This document shows positions 28,449-41,200 of a DNA stretch of 64,000 nt, piece after piece. The translations under genes and the position numbers were made by a program. The stretch is from positions 28,540,710 to 28,604,709 of the forward strand of contig NC_133218.1 of NCBI RefSeq assembly GCF_040436345.1, read 5' to 3'. This DNA is from Pagrus major (lineage: Eukaryota; Chordata; Actinopteri; Spariformes; Sparidae). Position 1 is the stretch's first letter, and every line of letters begins with the position of its first letter. The notes below the pieces were generated by a model. The model saw only the letters and a list, made by a program, of their open reading frames with translations. It ran no database searches and was not told where the DNA came from.

Positions 28449-29357
28449 TCTGTCAGGGAGGAGGGGGGAGGAAAAGAGGTGAGCGCACAAGATTCACATG
28501 GCGACACAGACTGAATGTGACAGAAATGACTTCAGAACTAACACTTTGTGTCTTGTTTCTTGTAATCTCACTCTAGGAGTCTGTAAATATGTAAAAGACT
28601 CGAATATCTGTGTAACTACAGGAGCATGACCAGGAGCGTTCCTGCGCTAAATGTACCCATGGCACACTGACACCAGGGCATCTACACATCATGAAAAAGC
28701 CTGTTTAAACCTATAAACTCACATTCAAAATGAACAGTATGGAACTCAACGTTTTCCTTCAGATATCTATCTCAATTTGATGAGTCTGGACTGGTGATCT
28801 GTTCTTTATATTGGTCTAATTTGGCAGGTGTGAAAAGCAAAATCAACCCACTAGGTTGGTCTAAGATTCAGGTAAAGCTAGAATCAATCTCCCCTCTCTC
28901 AGGTAAACTATCAAGGCTTTTTAATTTAGTCTGAAGGCGCATTGCCTCTGGCTGCATCAGCACCTTTTCTGATTCAATGTCACACCTCAGAAGATGCTAT
29001 CAGTCTACTTTATCTATCAGTCTATCTATCAACAATTTCAAGACCTGGTAGTTCAGATCAGACCTCCTGTGAGATCTCAGCCTACTGTTTACAACTCTGT
29101 CCCTACTCCTTCAACAGCAGGCCTCTCCTACAGTCTGTCCTCCAGTGGATCTGCCCACGTGTCCTTCAGTAGTATCTGGTCCTAGGCGTCCTGCCCCTGG
29201 CTAACTTCAGCTCCAGTAGATGCTCCCGTGTTACGGCCTAGTCTGATGCTCCAACCTGGGTGTGTGTCTTCAGGAGTCCTCGCAGGGTCTTACCTTAGGA
29301 GTGTGTCTGCGGCTCGGAGAGAGGAAAGACCCAACCAGTGATGTTGCTGAACCAGCT
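28449..29357 (-). other. acta1: acta1 5' non-coding exon 1 and first intron
   Basis: Exon 1 runs from roughly 29357 (25-30 bp downstream of the TATA box) to 29294, ending CTAAG before GTAAG. The next exon begins at 28449 after TGACAG, 8 bp before the ATG. An untranslated first exon followed by an intron of about 0.85 kb is the normal layout of vertebrate sarcomeric actin genes. The transcription start is estimated, not seen. Confidence 0.7.
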
Positions 29358-29383
29358 ACGGTCCTCTGTGCTGCCCGTCCACC

Positions 29384-29390
29384 TTATATA
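29384..29390 (-). promoter_or_regulatory. acta1: acta1 TATA box
   Basis: TATATAA on the minus strand, about 90 bp upstream of the non-coding exon donor and properly placed relative to the CArG boxes. Confidence 0.75.
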
Positions 29391-29442
29391 CCCAACCTCC
29401 GCCATTCACAAACCTCGGCACGGGCCCCCATTCGGCCCTCTG

Positions 29443-29452
29443 CCATATTTGG
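29443..29452. promoter_or_regulatory. acta1: acta1 proximal CArG box (SRF site)
   Basis: CCATATTTGG fits CC(A/T)6GG exactly. It lies about 55 bp upstream of the TATA box, or about 85 bp from the estimated start, matching the spacing known for the proximal SRF site of skeletal actin genes. Confidence 0.8.
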
Positions 29453-29613
29453 ACGCTGACAGGCCGAGGGTGAGGAGTGGGTGGGTGTGGATTGGTGGGT
29501 GTGGTGGTGTGGGGTGCAGTGGGGAGGCGCGCCCCGCGGAGGGAAGGAGGGAGCTCCATCCAGGAGAGGATCAGGAGTGACGCTGCGCGCCCCCGACCAG
29601 GAGAGAGCGCGCG

Positions 29614-29623
29614 CCATATATGG
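29614..29623. promoter_or_regulatory. acta1: acta1 second CArG box (SRF site)
   Basis: CCATATATGG is a perfect palindromic CArG box about 225 bp upstream of the TATA box. Confidence 0.75.
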
Positions 29624-29671
29624 AACTGTCGCTTTGACCTCCCATCGAGCCTCGCGGTCCCACCTCGAGGG

Positions 29672-29681
29672 CCGTATAAGG
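29672..29681. promoter_or_regulatory. acta1: acta1 distal CArG-like element
   Basis: CCGTATAAGG differs from the CArG consensus by one base (G at the third position). Together with the two perfect boxes it makes three SRF-type elements within 240 bp, the same number known for avian and mammalian skeletal actin promoters. Confidence 0.5.
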
Positions 29682-29699
29682 AGCGCGCGGGCCATTGGG

Positions 29700-32600
29700 G
29701 GTTTTCTAGGGGAGACGCCAGTTGCTACCAACCAGGGTTATAGATTTGGTACTAGTAGGCCTCATCCAGCCTTAAAATGGGAAAATGCTGCTCTCATCTG
29801 AACAGATTTAGACCCCAGAGAGAGCCAGGACCCAACTATTGACTGACAGGTGAACCAGGAACAGAGCTGCAGCCACACAGTGTCGATTCAGGATAATCAA
29901 TACACATCATGATGATCAATACATGAAAACACAAATTGATTAAAGCTGAGGAGGAACATTCTGCATGGAAACAGCTTCATACGTGTGCTTCACTATTCCA
30001 CTCACAACATGTCAGTCATGAATCTTATTTTAATATGTGTAATTAATTAAATTTAATACTGCAGCCTGATTGAACCAGCCTGCATAAAAATGAGTCTAAT
30101 GAGTGATGAGCAGAAAACTGGAGGCCTTTATCAATATATTTGTCCCATCTTCAGCCTTATATGTGTGATATGCTGTGATAAAAAAAATCAATAAGATTAT
30201 TGATGATTGTGCACAGAAGATCTTTTTCTTTGCAACCTGGGAACCCATTTTCTTGATTATGTAACATCAGCACAGTTTTTTTTTCATATGCACATTATTT
30301 TCTAAATGACTTTAATTCAAAATCTGCCCCTCTTCAGACCACATGCCCTGAAATCCACACAGATCCGTCTGAGTCTTTTTGAATAAATAAGGAGAGAACC
30401 ACTAAACAGCCAACAGCTGAAACCGTATCTGTAGGAGCTACTCTGCTCTGTCACTGGAGCACTTGGATTAATTATAACTCCACTGGAGGAGGGGAGCTAG
30501 CGTACGTGCATGTGTGTGTGTGTGTGCATTCAGGAGAGAGAAACCCAGTGTGTGTACATGCATGCACATGTGTGTGTTGTGGTATGAGAGAACAGAAGGA
30601 GTGGAAGAGGAGGTGTGAAAGAGCATAAATATAAGTAATAAACTCAAAGGAAACAGTGAGAATTGTAGAGAGAAAGACAGAGATGAGTTTAAAAAGGCAG
30701 AGAGACTAAATCAGCTTGATCTGGTGAATTAAAAGAGCTGAGGCTCAAAGGAAAGAGACTCTAATGGCAACTGGGGATTCCTACCAAAGACACAAAATTC
30801 AAAATAAGACAAAATCAGTGCAAGGCAGCATCTAGATGAAACATCAACACAACAAGAGATGTTTGAAAATGTAGCTTATTGTTTCATAACCTCACAAAAA
30901 GCAATTAAACAGGCACCATGTAGTTTTGGACATGAAATTCAGAATTCAGAAGAAAAGTCAGAATTTTAATGTTTACAATATGAATGAGGTAATAATACAA
31001 ACTCAGAAATGTTGATTTTTTCCATATCTGAATAAACAAGCTGTTCTCAAAGGAAAAAATGAAGATCTTCCTCTTCTGATTAAAATGTCTTTCCAAGAAC
31101 TACATAGCACATCTCAAAGAAATAATGGTAATAAAAAAAGGGTTGGTCATAATTGTTGGTACCAACATGTGATTTATATTATTTATTTGTCTTTATTCAA
31201 ACTTGAAAATCATTGAGGGCTGTCCCTAACTAACAATGATGAGAGAAAAATTAAAACAGGTAATACTGTACATAAAAAAAAGACATTTGGGGTTGGTAAA
31301 GTGTCATAAATAGTTGATAATTCCCCTCAAATGCATTAAAACTAAAGTAACAAGACTGTTTTGATATTGTAAGGAGTAGAAAGTACAGATATTTGTGTTA
31401 AAATGTAGGGAGTAAAAGTAAAACTTAAACTTAAACTTACTTAAATACTCAAGTAAAGTATAGATACCTGAAATATATCCTTAAGTACAGTAAGTAAGTA
31501 ATGAAGTATTTTCACTTTGTCCCTTTTTTACTTCCGGCAACTTCCCAATATGGACCCTGTAGATACACACAAACACATGCCTGCTATGGTCTCGTATTAT
31601 AACCTAAAGGTGGGTTCACGTGGGAGCAGATAAATGTTAACATACAGTGAAATCTTTCATGACATAGATTCTTAATATAGCCACAAAAGGAAGCATCAGT
31701 CTTGATTGTAAGTGGTTGGGTAGGACATATTCACTGCCTGTGTAAACACAGATTTATGGACAGGGGCAAGAAGAAGAGATCTTTAGACCTCTCGTACCTA
31801 TTTTAATCAGGTGTTAGCTGAGCAGTGATGTAAACTTGCATTAACTGGCCCTGCCGGTTTTCATAGAGGATTGTTTCTGCACTTAAAAATACAAATTTAA
31901 CATTGTGGCAATATAAGCTGTCAGGGGGAATCCTCAATGGTTCATTAATGTGTCAAGAAAAAGCAGAGTAAGAAAAGGTAGGAGGGGGGGAAATCTTCGA
32001 AGTCGACAGGGAGATCGGGTGAAAACGTGGAGGGTTGCATGGGTGTGTGTGTGTGTGTGTTGGCTCTGGGTCAAGGGGCGGAGGGGCTGCAGAGCAAGGT
32101 AGAGCTACTTTTAAGCACTTGTGAGCCATTTTGGAACCAGAGGGCCCGTGAAACGCCTAAAATGTAAAGGGGCTGGCAGTTGTCGGGGAGCAACAGAAAG
32201 AGGGGAGAGGAGGTCAAAGGGGCCGAGGGGGAGGAGAGCCGAGGGGGGTCTCCTGGAGAGTGCAAGGGGAGGAGACAGAGGCAGGTGGCAGCAAACATGA
32301 GTTCAGTCTGTCAGAAGACGTGAAACACTCAGCCAGCTGAGGGAGAGACTTTGGACAAGGAGAGAATCTTTAGTGTTTTATCTTTTAGAAATACACTATT
32401 CATTTTTTTATTGTTATTCTAAGTGTTATAGTGATCATGTCATGTATTTTAGCCAGTTAAAAAGGGGGGAGAAAAGTGCACGGGTCTAATGGATGCTTGT
32501 TTTTGTAGTCATTTGTACAAACGGCAGTCTGCCTAGCTGCCTGTTGGGTTAGATTTTTATTTCAGTCAGCGCTCTCTCTCGCTCTCATGAGAGCACAGAG

Positions 32601-33949
32601 GGTGAGAGTGTCAGAGGAAGTAAGAATAGCACACGCCTCGGCATTCAATCGCTGGAACCAATACACTCGCTGTACACGAGGGTCCTACCTTTTTAAGTGT
32701 GGCAGGGTGCTCAGTGACTGAGGCTCCTGTGCTGCATGTACAGACAGGAGTCTTGTTGGAGATTTGAATTAGTTTCTCAGGTGTTACAGTGAAGAAAGGC
32801 TGCGGATACAGACACTACTGATACTGAGGATATTGTAAATGGACAGGTAAAAGTGCTTAGGTTCCTATTTTTTTAGCCAGGTACATTGTTCAACAGTTCA
32901 TTGAATCAAGACAGACTTGTGAATAAGTGAACATATCCTTTAAGAAGCAGTACCCCCAAATTTTTCCTGTTCTGCTTCATTTTGTTGGTGATGTGCTGCA
33001 CAAATTAATTTCTTGCTGAGTCTGCACTGCTTTCTAATAATGCTCTTAATGAGACACAGTGGAGTGAGAGGTGTTAGACATGGTGCCTCATGTCCAAAGT
33101 CAGTCCAAACATCTACTACAGTAAAAAGCCATTGGTCTAATCTGTAGTAGAAGGTGGTGTTTGGTTTCTGCTTCATGGCTCACAGACAAAAACAAGAGGT
33201 GAGGAGAAGCTAATTCACAGCAGAGACACAGGATTCGGAGCAGGATCAGTGGGACTGTTGGGCCAAAACTTAAAATTGAGATAAAATGATGCTTTATGAG
33301 ACCACTCTCTGCATGGACTACAACCAACTGTGGTGGTGTGGCATGGCTGAGCAATCAAAACACCACATGAACTTATAAAGAATCCTTTTTTTCCGGACCA
33401 AGTTGCTTATTATTACATTCACTGTCCCATCTCCTGACCAATAAGGCTTTGTGTTACAAACAACATGCTATCCCATGAATTTGTTGTGTAAGGCCGAAAA
33501 GGGTCAGATCCTCAGTTCCACTAGGTCCTCAAATAGCCCGGGGCCGATACAGAGAAAAGCAGAGGGGAGCTGCAGCACATGGAGTTGGAATTGGAAACCC
33601 ATGCAGGGATGAGAGACACCGTGTGCGCTGTGTGAGCCAGCTGAGCAGAACAAGAGCACAACTGCTGCTTCTGCTGGAGGGGTTGGTTTATTTTTTTAGG
33701 ACACCACGAGCTCAAAGGTCAACAGCTCTTACACTTATGCTCTTACCACATGAATATTTATAAACATGTCTAGAGGGAGAGTATAATTCATCAAAATATT
33801 CAGTGGTATTTCACAGCATGGCTTTACTTCTTGTGCCTGAACCGTTTTGAAATAACTGCTCTATCGCATCAAATACACACGTGAACATGATTTTAAATAT
33901 CTTACCTGGCTGATGGATACTTGATTCATCTTTATAAACTGTTAAACTG
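29700..33949. other. Gene-free stretch upstream of acta1
   Basis: No exon of a known family seen on either strand. Contents are AT-rich sequence, short (TG)n runs near 30510 and 32043, a likely dispersed repeat at 31370-31505, and GA-rich stretches around 32180-32290. In human, NUP133 lies between ACTA1 and ABCB10; I found none of it here. Muscle enhancers could lie in this interval but are not identifiable by eye. Confidence 0.5.
31370..31505. repeat. Probable dispersed teleost repeat fragment
   Basis: The words 'gtaaggagtagaaagtacag', 'actcaagtaaagtatagata' and 'ccttaagtacagtaagtaag' resemble a very common fish repeat rich in AAGTA / TACTT words. It contains an internal 'aaacttaaactt' duplication. 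Class not assigned. Confidence 0.4.
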
Positions 33950-34441
33950 CCCCACACGTGCAACACACACATAGACTACAGCTGATACAAAGCGCTGCCG
34001 CCCGACTTTTAACACTTAAACGGGAAGCGACCACATCACACCAACTTTTGCTGCCCTTCACTGGTTACCTGCAAGTTTTTACAATTGATTATGAGACTTT
34101 ACTGCTTGTTTTTAAAGCCTTGAATGGTCTGGCTCCTGCTGATATCTGTGATTCTGCTGCTTGAGCTCCTCTGACAGCGTCCATTGTCCCAAAATCTGGA
34201 CTTGTGAACAGAGGTGACCGGGACAACCTCCTTTAAATCTCTACTTGAAAACTCACTTTTATCATATGACTATTTCTCAACAAATGGTATATATTTATTT
34301 GAATTTTTTTATTTAATTTCTTGTTCAAATCTCCACCTCTGTGTTTTATTGTGTTTACTCTATGTCTTTTATTGTAAAGCACAAGATAAATCTGTTTTTG
34401 AAAGGTGCTATATAAATAAAGTAATTATTATTGTTATTATG
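33950..34441 (+). mobile_element. 5'-truncated L2-type LINE (3' end)
   Basis: The frame at 33958-34164 encodes LQLIQSAAARLLTLKRE, then HQLLLPFTGYLQVFTIDYET and LLLVFKALNGLAPADI, which matches the end of the reverse transcriptase ORF of fish L2/CR1-like LINEs (usual form: Q-N-A-A-A-R-L-L-T ... L-H-W-L-P-V ... L-L-V-F-K-A-L-N-G-L-A-P). The reading is slightly decayed (for example L-H-W-L-P replaced by F-T-G-Y-L). The non-coding tail ends 'ggtgctatataaataaagta' followed by an ATT repeat, the usual L2 3' end. Only the last 0.5 kb of the roughly 3-5 kb element remains. Confidence 0.85.
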
Positions 34442-34839
34442 CATTTATTGCTTTGCCAGGAATGGGTCAGGTCTGTCTACGTGCCAGCAAATGTAACAAT
34501 GTGCAGAGTCTATTTACACGAGAAGCTCAGCACACTGTCAACACATCCAACCAACAGCTGGACACACATTACTCATATCATTACCATGAAGTTTTATTTA
34601 GGTACAGTATGATAGACTGGATGAACATTGATCCCACTTTGACCTGCAGAAAGCAGTGAACACTTGAGAGCCTCTCTGCAGCTTTAAGTGTGAAGCAACA
34701 TCGCCACCTACTGACAGCCTGACGCACTGCACGGAAACACAGGAAGTTACTTAGTTCAGAAAACAGTGATTCTGTCTCCTCTTTCCATCATTTTTAGGCT
34801 CTATAGTCTCTATAGGGGAATGGTGATTTAAGGGTCATT

Positions 34840-35343
34840 TTAAAGGAACAGTTCACCCAAAAATTTAAATTCGGTCATTATCTACTCAACCCCATGCCGA
34901 TGGAAAGTTTTCGGAAGTCCCAAGATCCCAAATTGATTTGAAAAGACGCTATTTCCAGCCTCTACGCATGGTCAAGCTCATGAACCCACTTCAAGTGGGA
35001 TGCAAGCTACTGCTTTTAGCTTAGAAGCTACAGTGTACTTTAAAAAAGGGTGCAAATAACATCTCTTCAAATGAATTTGGGATTTCAGGGCTTCAGAGGA
35101 CTTGGATTACACTGGATGAGCTGCAAGGAGCCATTTTGTTTCTGTTTTGGTCGATTTTCTAACGTTTTTGAAAACAAGTCCCCATCTTCTTTAGTTGTTT
35201 AGGAGAAAACTGCAACACTGTTTCACTGTGAAGCTCCAGAAATATTTTGTGGACTTAAAAACAAAACTTCACCAGACTTTCCATCAGCATGATAGTGAGT
35301 AGATAATGACTAAATATTCATTTTGGGTGAACTGTTCCTTTAA
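34840..35343 (+). mobile_element. Complete TTAA-flanked MITE
   Basis: Both ends are TTAA followed by perfect inverted repeats: AAGGAACAGTTCACCC at the left and GGGTGAACTGTTCCTT at the right, with adjoining AAAA/TTTT extending the match. Length is about 504 bp with no open frame. TTAA target sites suggest mobilisation by a piggyBac-type transposase, though this is inference. Related partial copies lie at 1288-1561 and 54108-54335. Confidence 0.85.
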
Positions 35344-35609
35344 GATACAATAAAATAATATATTAAATAAATTATCAAAACTACCTTACAGATCTGACAA
35401 AGTTTGAGTTATGGTTAAGGACAACTGTGAAATACAATTTAAAGTTCTCTAATAAAAAACAAAAAGAAAATCAACATTTTCAAACCCATTTAAATAAATT
35501 CTGATTTAATACTTGTGTACAGTGTATGTGCCTCAACAGAACAAGCAGCCAAAGCCTCAGAAACAGCTGAACAACAAAACCCACAAATAAAAACTTATTA
35601 ATATCTCAC

Positions 35610-35615
35610 TTTATT
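35610..35615 (-). terminator. abcb10: Candidate poly(A) signal of abcb10
   Basis: TTTATT (AATAAA on minus), 2.65 kb beyond the abcb10 stop. It is the best canonical signal I saw in the AT-rich downstream sequence. A shorter 3'UTR is possible. Confidence 0.35.
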
Positions 35616-36737
35616 TACTTTTACATAGAAGTATAATAATTTAACAACCACAAAAATAATTAAAAATCTATAATATATCATTTAAGCCATATTATTTAGA
35701 ACTCATAACATACAAGTTATAAAAATGAACCACCGGCACTCTTCTGTGATTTGTTAAAAGACACGTTTCCATCATTATCTGAGAGACTTTAAGCATCTTC
35801 ACTGATCAGCTTTAGTCTGTGGTGAGAGGTTTAGAGTGGTGAGGTGATTTTTTAACTAAACATAACTTCTTTAAATTACATCATTTTAATGGGAAGGGTT
35901 TGGTAATATTACCAACCGACCTCCACAGGACACACAAAACTAGTCTGGACATGTGATGTTCAGAGAGGATGATCAAGGCATCATTTAACTTTGAAATAAA
36001 GACTAACACGTAAAGAAACCACTTGCCTTTTAGGTGAAATAATTCTAGCAAAAAGAAAATGAAGAACATGAAAACAGCCCATAATAAATCATCTGCAGCA
36101 TACAGTCTCACAAAATATACAACCATAGAGCGATTACTATTGTACTCAGACAACATTACTCGGCTATTCAAATGGGCAATAACTAATGATCAATGCTGTT
36201 TCAGTTTATCCCGACACTGTCCCTCCTTTATGATCAAGGCCAAGTCATCGTAATTTCTGTTAAGGGGCCACAATCCAGTTTTAAGAGTCTCTGTGCACCA
36301 CTGACTTCAAATCGTGAATGAAAAGTTACATTCACAGTAACTCAAGTTTCTAATCCCTGTCAAGAAAAAACAAACATATTACAAAAAGTCCTTCAGAGAT
36401 GTGCACTTAAGTTTCCAGTCTTTTCCTTTCAGTCAGAAGCGATTTTTAGATTTAATTTATGTGTCAGGAAGCTCCTCCACCATACAAGTCAATAAAAATA
36501 TAGGAAACATTGAAGAGAGACTGATGTGAACAATGTGTGATTATTTGTAAAGATGTGTATATATCCTGAACTGTGCATCAATGTTTGCTAAGAGCCTCTC
36601 AAACATGACAAACATCATATAACCTTTGTTCTTCGAGCCTGTTTGGGCATAAATAAAATGACTCATAGTTGTAAAGTTATCCGTTAAACTCACATTTACG
36701 AGACAAAACTGTCCCAGCCACACTACACAGACCTGAG

Positions 36738-36773
36738 CTCAACAAACAGAGGATTTTTCCTCTGTTTGTTGAG
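36738..36773. other. Perfect 16-bp hairpin downstream of abcb10
   Basis: Arms 36738-36753 (CTCAACAAACAGAGGA) and 36758-36773 are exact reverse complements separated by a TTTT loop. It lies 1.5 kb past the abcb10 stop, inside the 3'UTR if the distal poly(A) signal is used. Confidence 0.75.
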
Positions 36774-38267
36774 GATTTCTTTTTAGTCATTTCTCATGAG
36801 AAAAACACCCAGTCTACAGTCCTTTTAGTGCTTTAGCAGAGGGCATTTACATGTCTGGCGTTACACTCCGGTCTAGACTCCCCCTGAGCAGTGAAGTGGG
36901 CATTTACCATCCAAATATTTACCGAGCAGAATCATTACCTCTTAGTCAGGCTCTCCCAGCCAGCTATAATATTTAGCTGGCTCAACAGCTTTGTGGCTAA
37001 CGTGTACGTGAGTTTAGAGCTGTTTATATAGAATTTAATGCTGGCAAAGTGCACGTCCTGTAAACACCTACCAGTTCACAGAGCACGGAGGAGACAATCA
37101 CGTCACAGACTGACAGATGATTAACAGTTTACAGTCAGAAATGTTGTGCACTCTTAGTTTAAGTTGTAATGGTGGTTTCTGTTTTACCAACATTTAGAGA
37201 TGAGGCCAAGACACCTGAAAGATTACATTCTTGACATTTTGAAGACATGATAAAAAAAAAAGATGATTCAATTGGGGATTTTGGGGGTCATGACGATGAA
37301 CAGACCGTGTCCGACTTTGATTTACCCTTCCTATGAGAGAGTTTAAAATACTCGTCGATCATCTAAATAGTTGGCAGTTATCCATTAATTGTTGCAGCTC
37401 CAAATGAAATAACATTTTTAAGATGACGTACATGACATTCAATAATGTTTTGACAAAAGTGCACATTGATCTGTGTCCTTGTTTTCAAAGATATGGGAGA
37501 ACAGTGTTGTGTTGTTGTCCAGTCTTACAGCATAGTGTAGACGACAGAAATAGCTGCTCATTTGGCTTGTTTCAACTCTACAATGATGTCATGTTATATA
37601 AAAAGGATCTAATTGTTAAGCTTCAAGTTGCAAAAAAATAAAAAAATCAATAATAAATAGACACAAATTCATAAACAAACACACATTTAGCTGTTCTGTA
37701 TACATCAGACTAGACTGCTTTTGGTTTGGTTATGAAAATCAAAACAAAAATCTAAATCAGACAACAGTGTCTCTCAGCAGATTCATACCATCACTTATCT
37801 CCTGTACACCTCAACGATTTAATACAGAATTTGAGCTTTTCCCCAAAAACTCTGGTAATGATACTGATTCAGAAATGACATGTTGTCTCGGAGCTCGATG
37901 TGTGAGGAGTGCCTGTCTTCATGATGTGTCCTTTTCACTCTCAGCCTCTCATTTGGTCCTCCTCATTCAGTGTAGAAGTAGATATTTTCAAAATAAAGCA
38001 TCTCAAGGAACTCTCCGATCCATCTTTCAGGTCTTAGGTCTTCACTGTGGATTACTCCATCTCTTTCCTTTAAGCAAGGAAAAAAAACTCCCTTTGTGTT
38101 TCTCAGTGGCTTTCAAATCTCCCTCTCCTCTGGAAAGTTCTGCTTTCCTGGAGCTTTTTTTTCTCCCTCACCTCTGACTGGAGTAAAGCCAGTCGTTTTT
38201 CTAGCCACTGACCTCACCTCCTGATTTCTCCCTCATCCTCATCCACTGGTCTGTCCGCCCTGTCCTC

Positions 38268-41200
38268 TCAGCGAAGCGCTCGTTGCTGTTCTTCTTGTAG
38301 AAAGGCCTGTTTCTCCATCAGTTTTCTGAACAGCCCCTGCCTGTTGCCTAGCAGCTCTGTGTGCTGGCCACACTCAACCACACGCTGCTGGTCCAGTACA
38401 GCGACGGCATTTGCATTCTGGATGGTGGACAGACGGTGAGCGATGATCACGACTGTCCTGCCTGTTGATTGGTCAAGAAGAGCAGGGTACAATAAAACAG
38501 TAGAAACAAAGAATCTCAGGAGTAAAGAAACAAAACAATTCGTCATTAAGTGGAACTAATTTGAAAGACAAAGACAGAGAGAGAGTTTTTACCTTCCATT
38601 AGACGCTCCAAGGCTTCCTGGACCAGGAACTCATTCTCAGCATCCAAGGCACTGAGGAAAGAGACTTGTTTGGGATTGTCTTCAACAAAATGACCTAAGA
38701 TGTGTCTTTAACTAGCACAATAACATACTGTTTCTGAAGGGGGTAATATCACAATTTCCAAACAAATTTCTAAAACAAATTTTAATTCGTGTCTCAGTCT
38801 TTCTCACCTGGTAGCCTCGTCTAAAAGCAGGATCTTAGGATTCTGTGGAGAGTGAACAAAAATAGGTTTCATGCAAAAAAGAAAGCAGAGACCAGAGTGT
38901 AGATGCTGCTTCAACAGGTGATTTTAGTGACCAGAAAGATTAGATACTGATGAACACAAGAACATCCACTTCCTGTCATTATTGCCTGGTTAACTCACAA
39001 CAAATGATATGTGCAGATGACAGGTATGACCAGAGTTGTGCTCTCTCCTGAAACAGTAAAAAGAGTATGTTGTTGTACTCACCCTGAGCAGAGCTCTGGC
39101 TATGGCTATCCTCTGCTTCTGACCACCTGAGGAACAAAACGTACAACTTAACCCTGTACACACAAGACACACGCTTCCAGTGAAGTAAACAAGTGCACAT
39201 CACATTTCTGTCGAGTCTCTGATTGTGTCTCACCTGACAACAGCACCCCCTTCTCCCCCACTACAGTGTCAAATCCTTGTGGAAAAGCCTCGATGAAATT
39301 ATAGGCGTTGGCCACTCTGGCTGCCCTGTAGATGTCCTCTGTGGTCACAGCTTCTGGGTCCACCGCACCGTACGCTATATTATCTCTGATAGAGCAAGAA
39401 AACAGCACGGGCTCCTGGGAGAGAGGTGAGGAGAGGAGAAGGAGAATGTGAGAAAGACAGAGACGATCTTCACACAAGGGATCTGACCTGTTTATGTGTT
39501 TGCTATGAGACCTGTTGTATGAGAACATAAACAAGTAAAATATTCATCTATTACCTGGCTGACAGTCCCAATGTGACTCCTGAGCCAATAAGGATTCAGA
39601 TCTCTGATGTCATGACCATCTATGGAGATGATACCTGAAGAAAAGAAGAAGTAATTTGCAGATGTCAAACAACCACCTCTTAGGTTTGTCATCATAATTT
39701 TTTGTCTGATCACTAAGCAGTGTACAGAACGAGCTCGCTCTCACCAGCGTCGGGGTCGTACAGCCTGAGCAGCAGTGACACCAGGGTTGATTTTCCAGAC
39801 CCACTGGGTCCCACCACAGCCATGATGGAACCGGCTGGGACCAGCAGACTGAGGTTCTGGAAAATAGGAGCCTCACTGCGGGTGGGGTAGGCAAAGGAGA
39901 CATCAGAGAACTCCAGCTGACCCTTCAGCTGGTCTGGAGGGAGCACTAGACCTTCTGTGGAGGAGCAAAGGAAGACAGAAACAACGACAGAATGATTGTT
40001 TAGTTCACTTCCGTCGATGCTCACTTCCGTTATTGTGTTGTGGTTTTCGCATTTGGTTCGACACTTCTGGGCCACCGTACAAAGACTTCTGAAGTAATAC
40101 TCTCCTGCCTGTGTGAGTGTGTGTGTGTGTGAGATTGTGTGTACGCGTGTGCGTACTGACCATTCAGAGGAAACTCAGGCTTTCTGTCCAGCAGCTCCCA
40201 CAGTCTGGTTCCTGCTCCAAACCCCTTCATCAGCTCAGAGTAGAATGAACTCAAACCTTCACATCAAGCAGAAATACAAAAAGCCATAAATCATCACACG
40301 AACAGTTCACACAGGTGTAAACAAAACAGATAAGGAAATTCACATCATAGGGAAAGTGCACATTTACAGTATCTATGTGTGTGTGTCACCTGCAATACTG
40401 ATGCCCACCCAGAAGGTGTACATGAGGAACGATGTGAGCTCTCCCACAGTCATGTGCTGGCTGGCCATCAGAAGGCCTCCTTTGTACAGAACTGACAGGA
40501 TCATGATGTTACCACTGAGACCAGTCTGAAACACACGCACACGCAAACACAAACGCCTGGTTATTTGATTACTACAACATCTGGCATCACTTATACTGAT
40601 TACAGCCTATCTGGGCACCTGCTGGATAAGCCAACTGGGGAGTAGCACCACCAGTCTCTCTCTCTGTTTATATCCGTTCCATACAACAGTTCAATGAGCG
40701 AGAAATTTGAATTTCATTAGCCTGATATCATTTGAATCAATGAAACAGCCTGGGGGCCGGAGATGTAGTGAGAACTGACACCCGGCAGTACAATAGTGAA
40801 GGTGGACAGAGAAGGAAATATTTTCAATACTCGAGTTTATTCTTCCATCAACAGACTCGGCTGCCAGATTATTAGGGACTGACACCCGGTTAAATCTAGT
40901 CTAAAACAATAGCCCAATTTTTATGGTCATTTTGAAGGCCGACATTTGTGATCTAGATGAAATGCACTGCCTCATACTGAAAGGTGTTTCTGGTAGTTTG
41001 TACACCATCACTGACATAAACAGAAGTGGACGATTAAGGCTTAATTTTATCCAACCTGAGGAACATTTTAACACATGAAAATGCATACAGATGTAGTGTT
41101 AAGGACAGGAAGAGAAAAAAAACCTGTTTTAAGCAGTAAGGCTTGGCAAGTTGTGTCACACAGTTGTTCAAACACTGCCTAAGCTCTTTAAGCGCACAGA

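Noticed and set aside
29338-29801. Long frames across the acta1 promoter
   Set aside because: They run through the TATA and CArG boxes and arise from CpG-rich composition.
35881-38177. Several 60-136-residue frames between 35.9 and 38.2 kb
   Set aside because: They fall in AT-rich 3' flank or UTR of abcb10 with no recognisable domains. NUP133, expected here from human order, was looked for and not seen.
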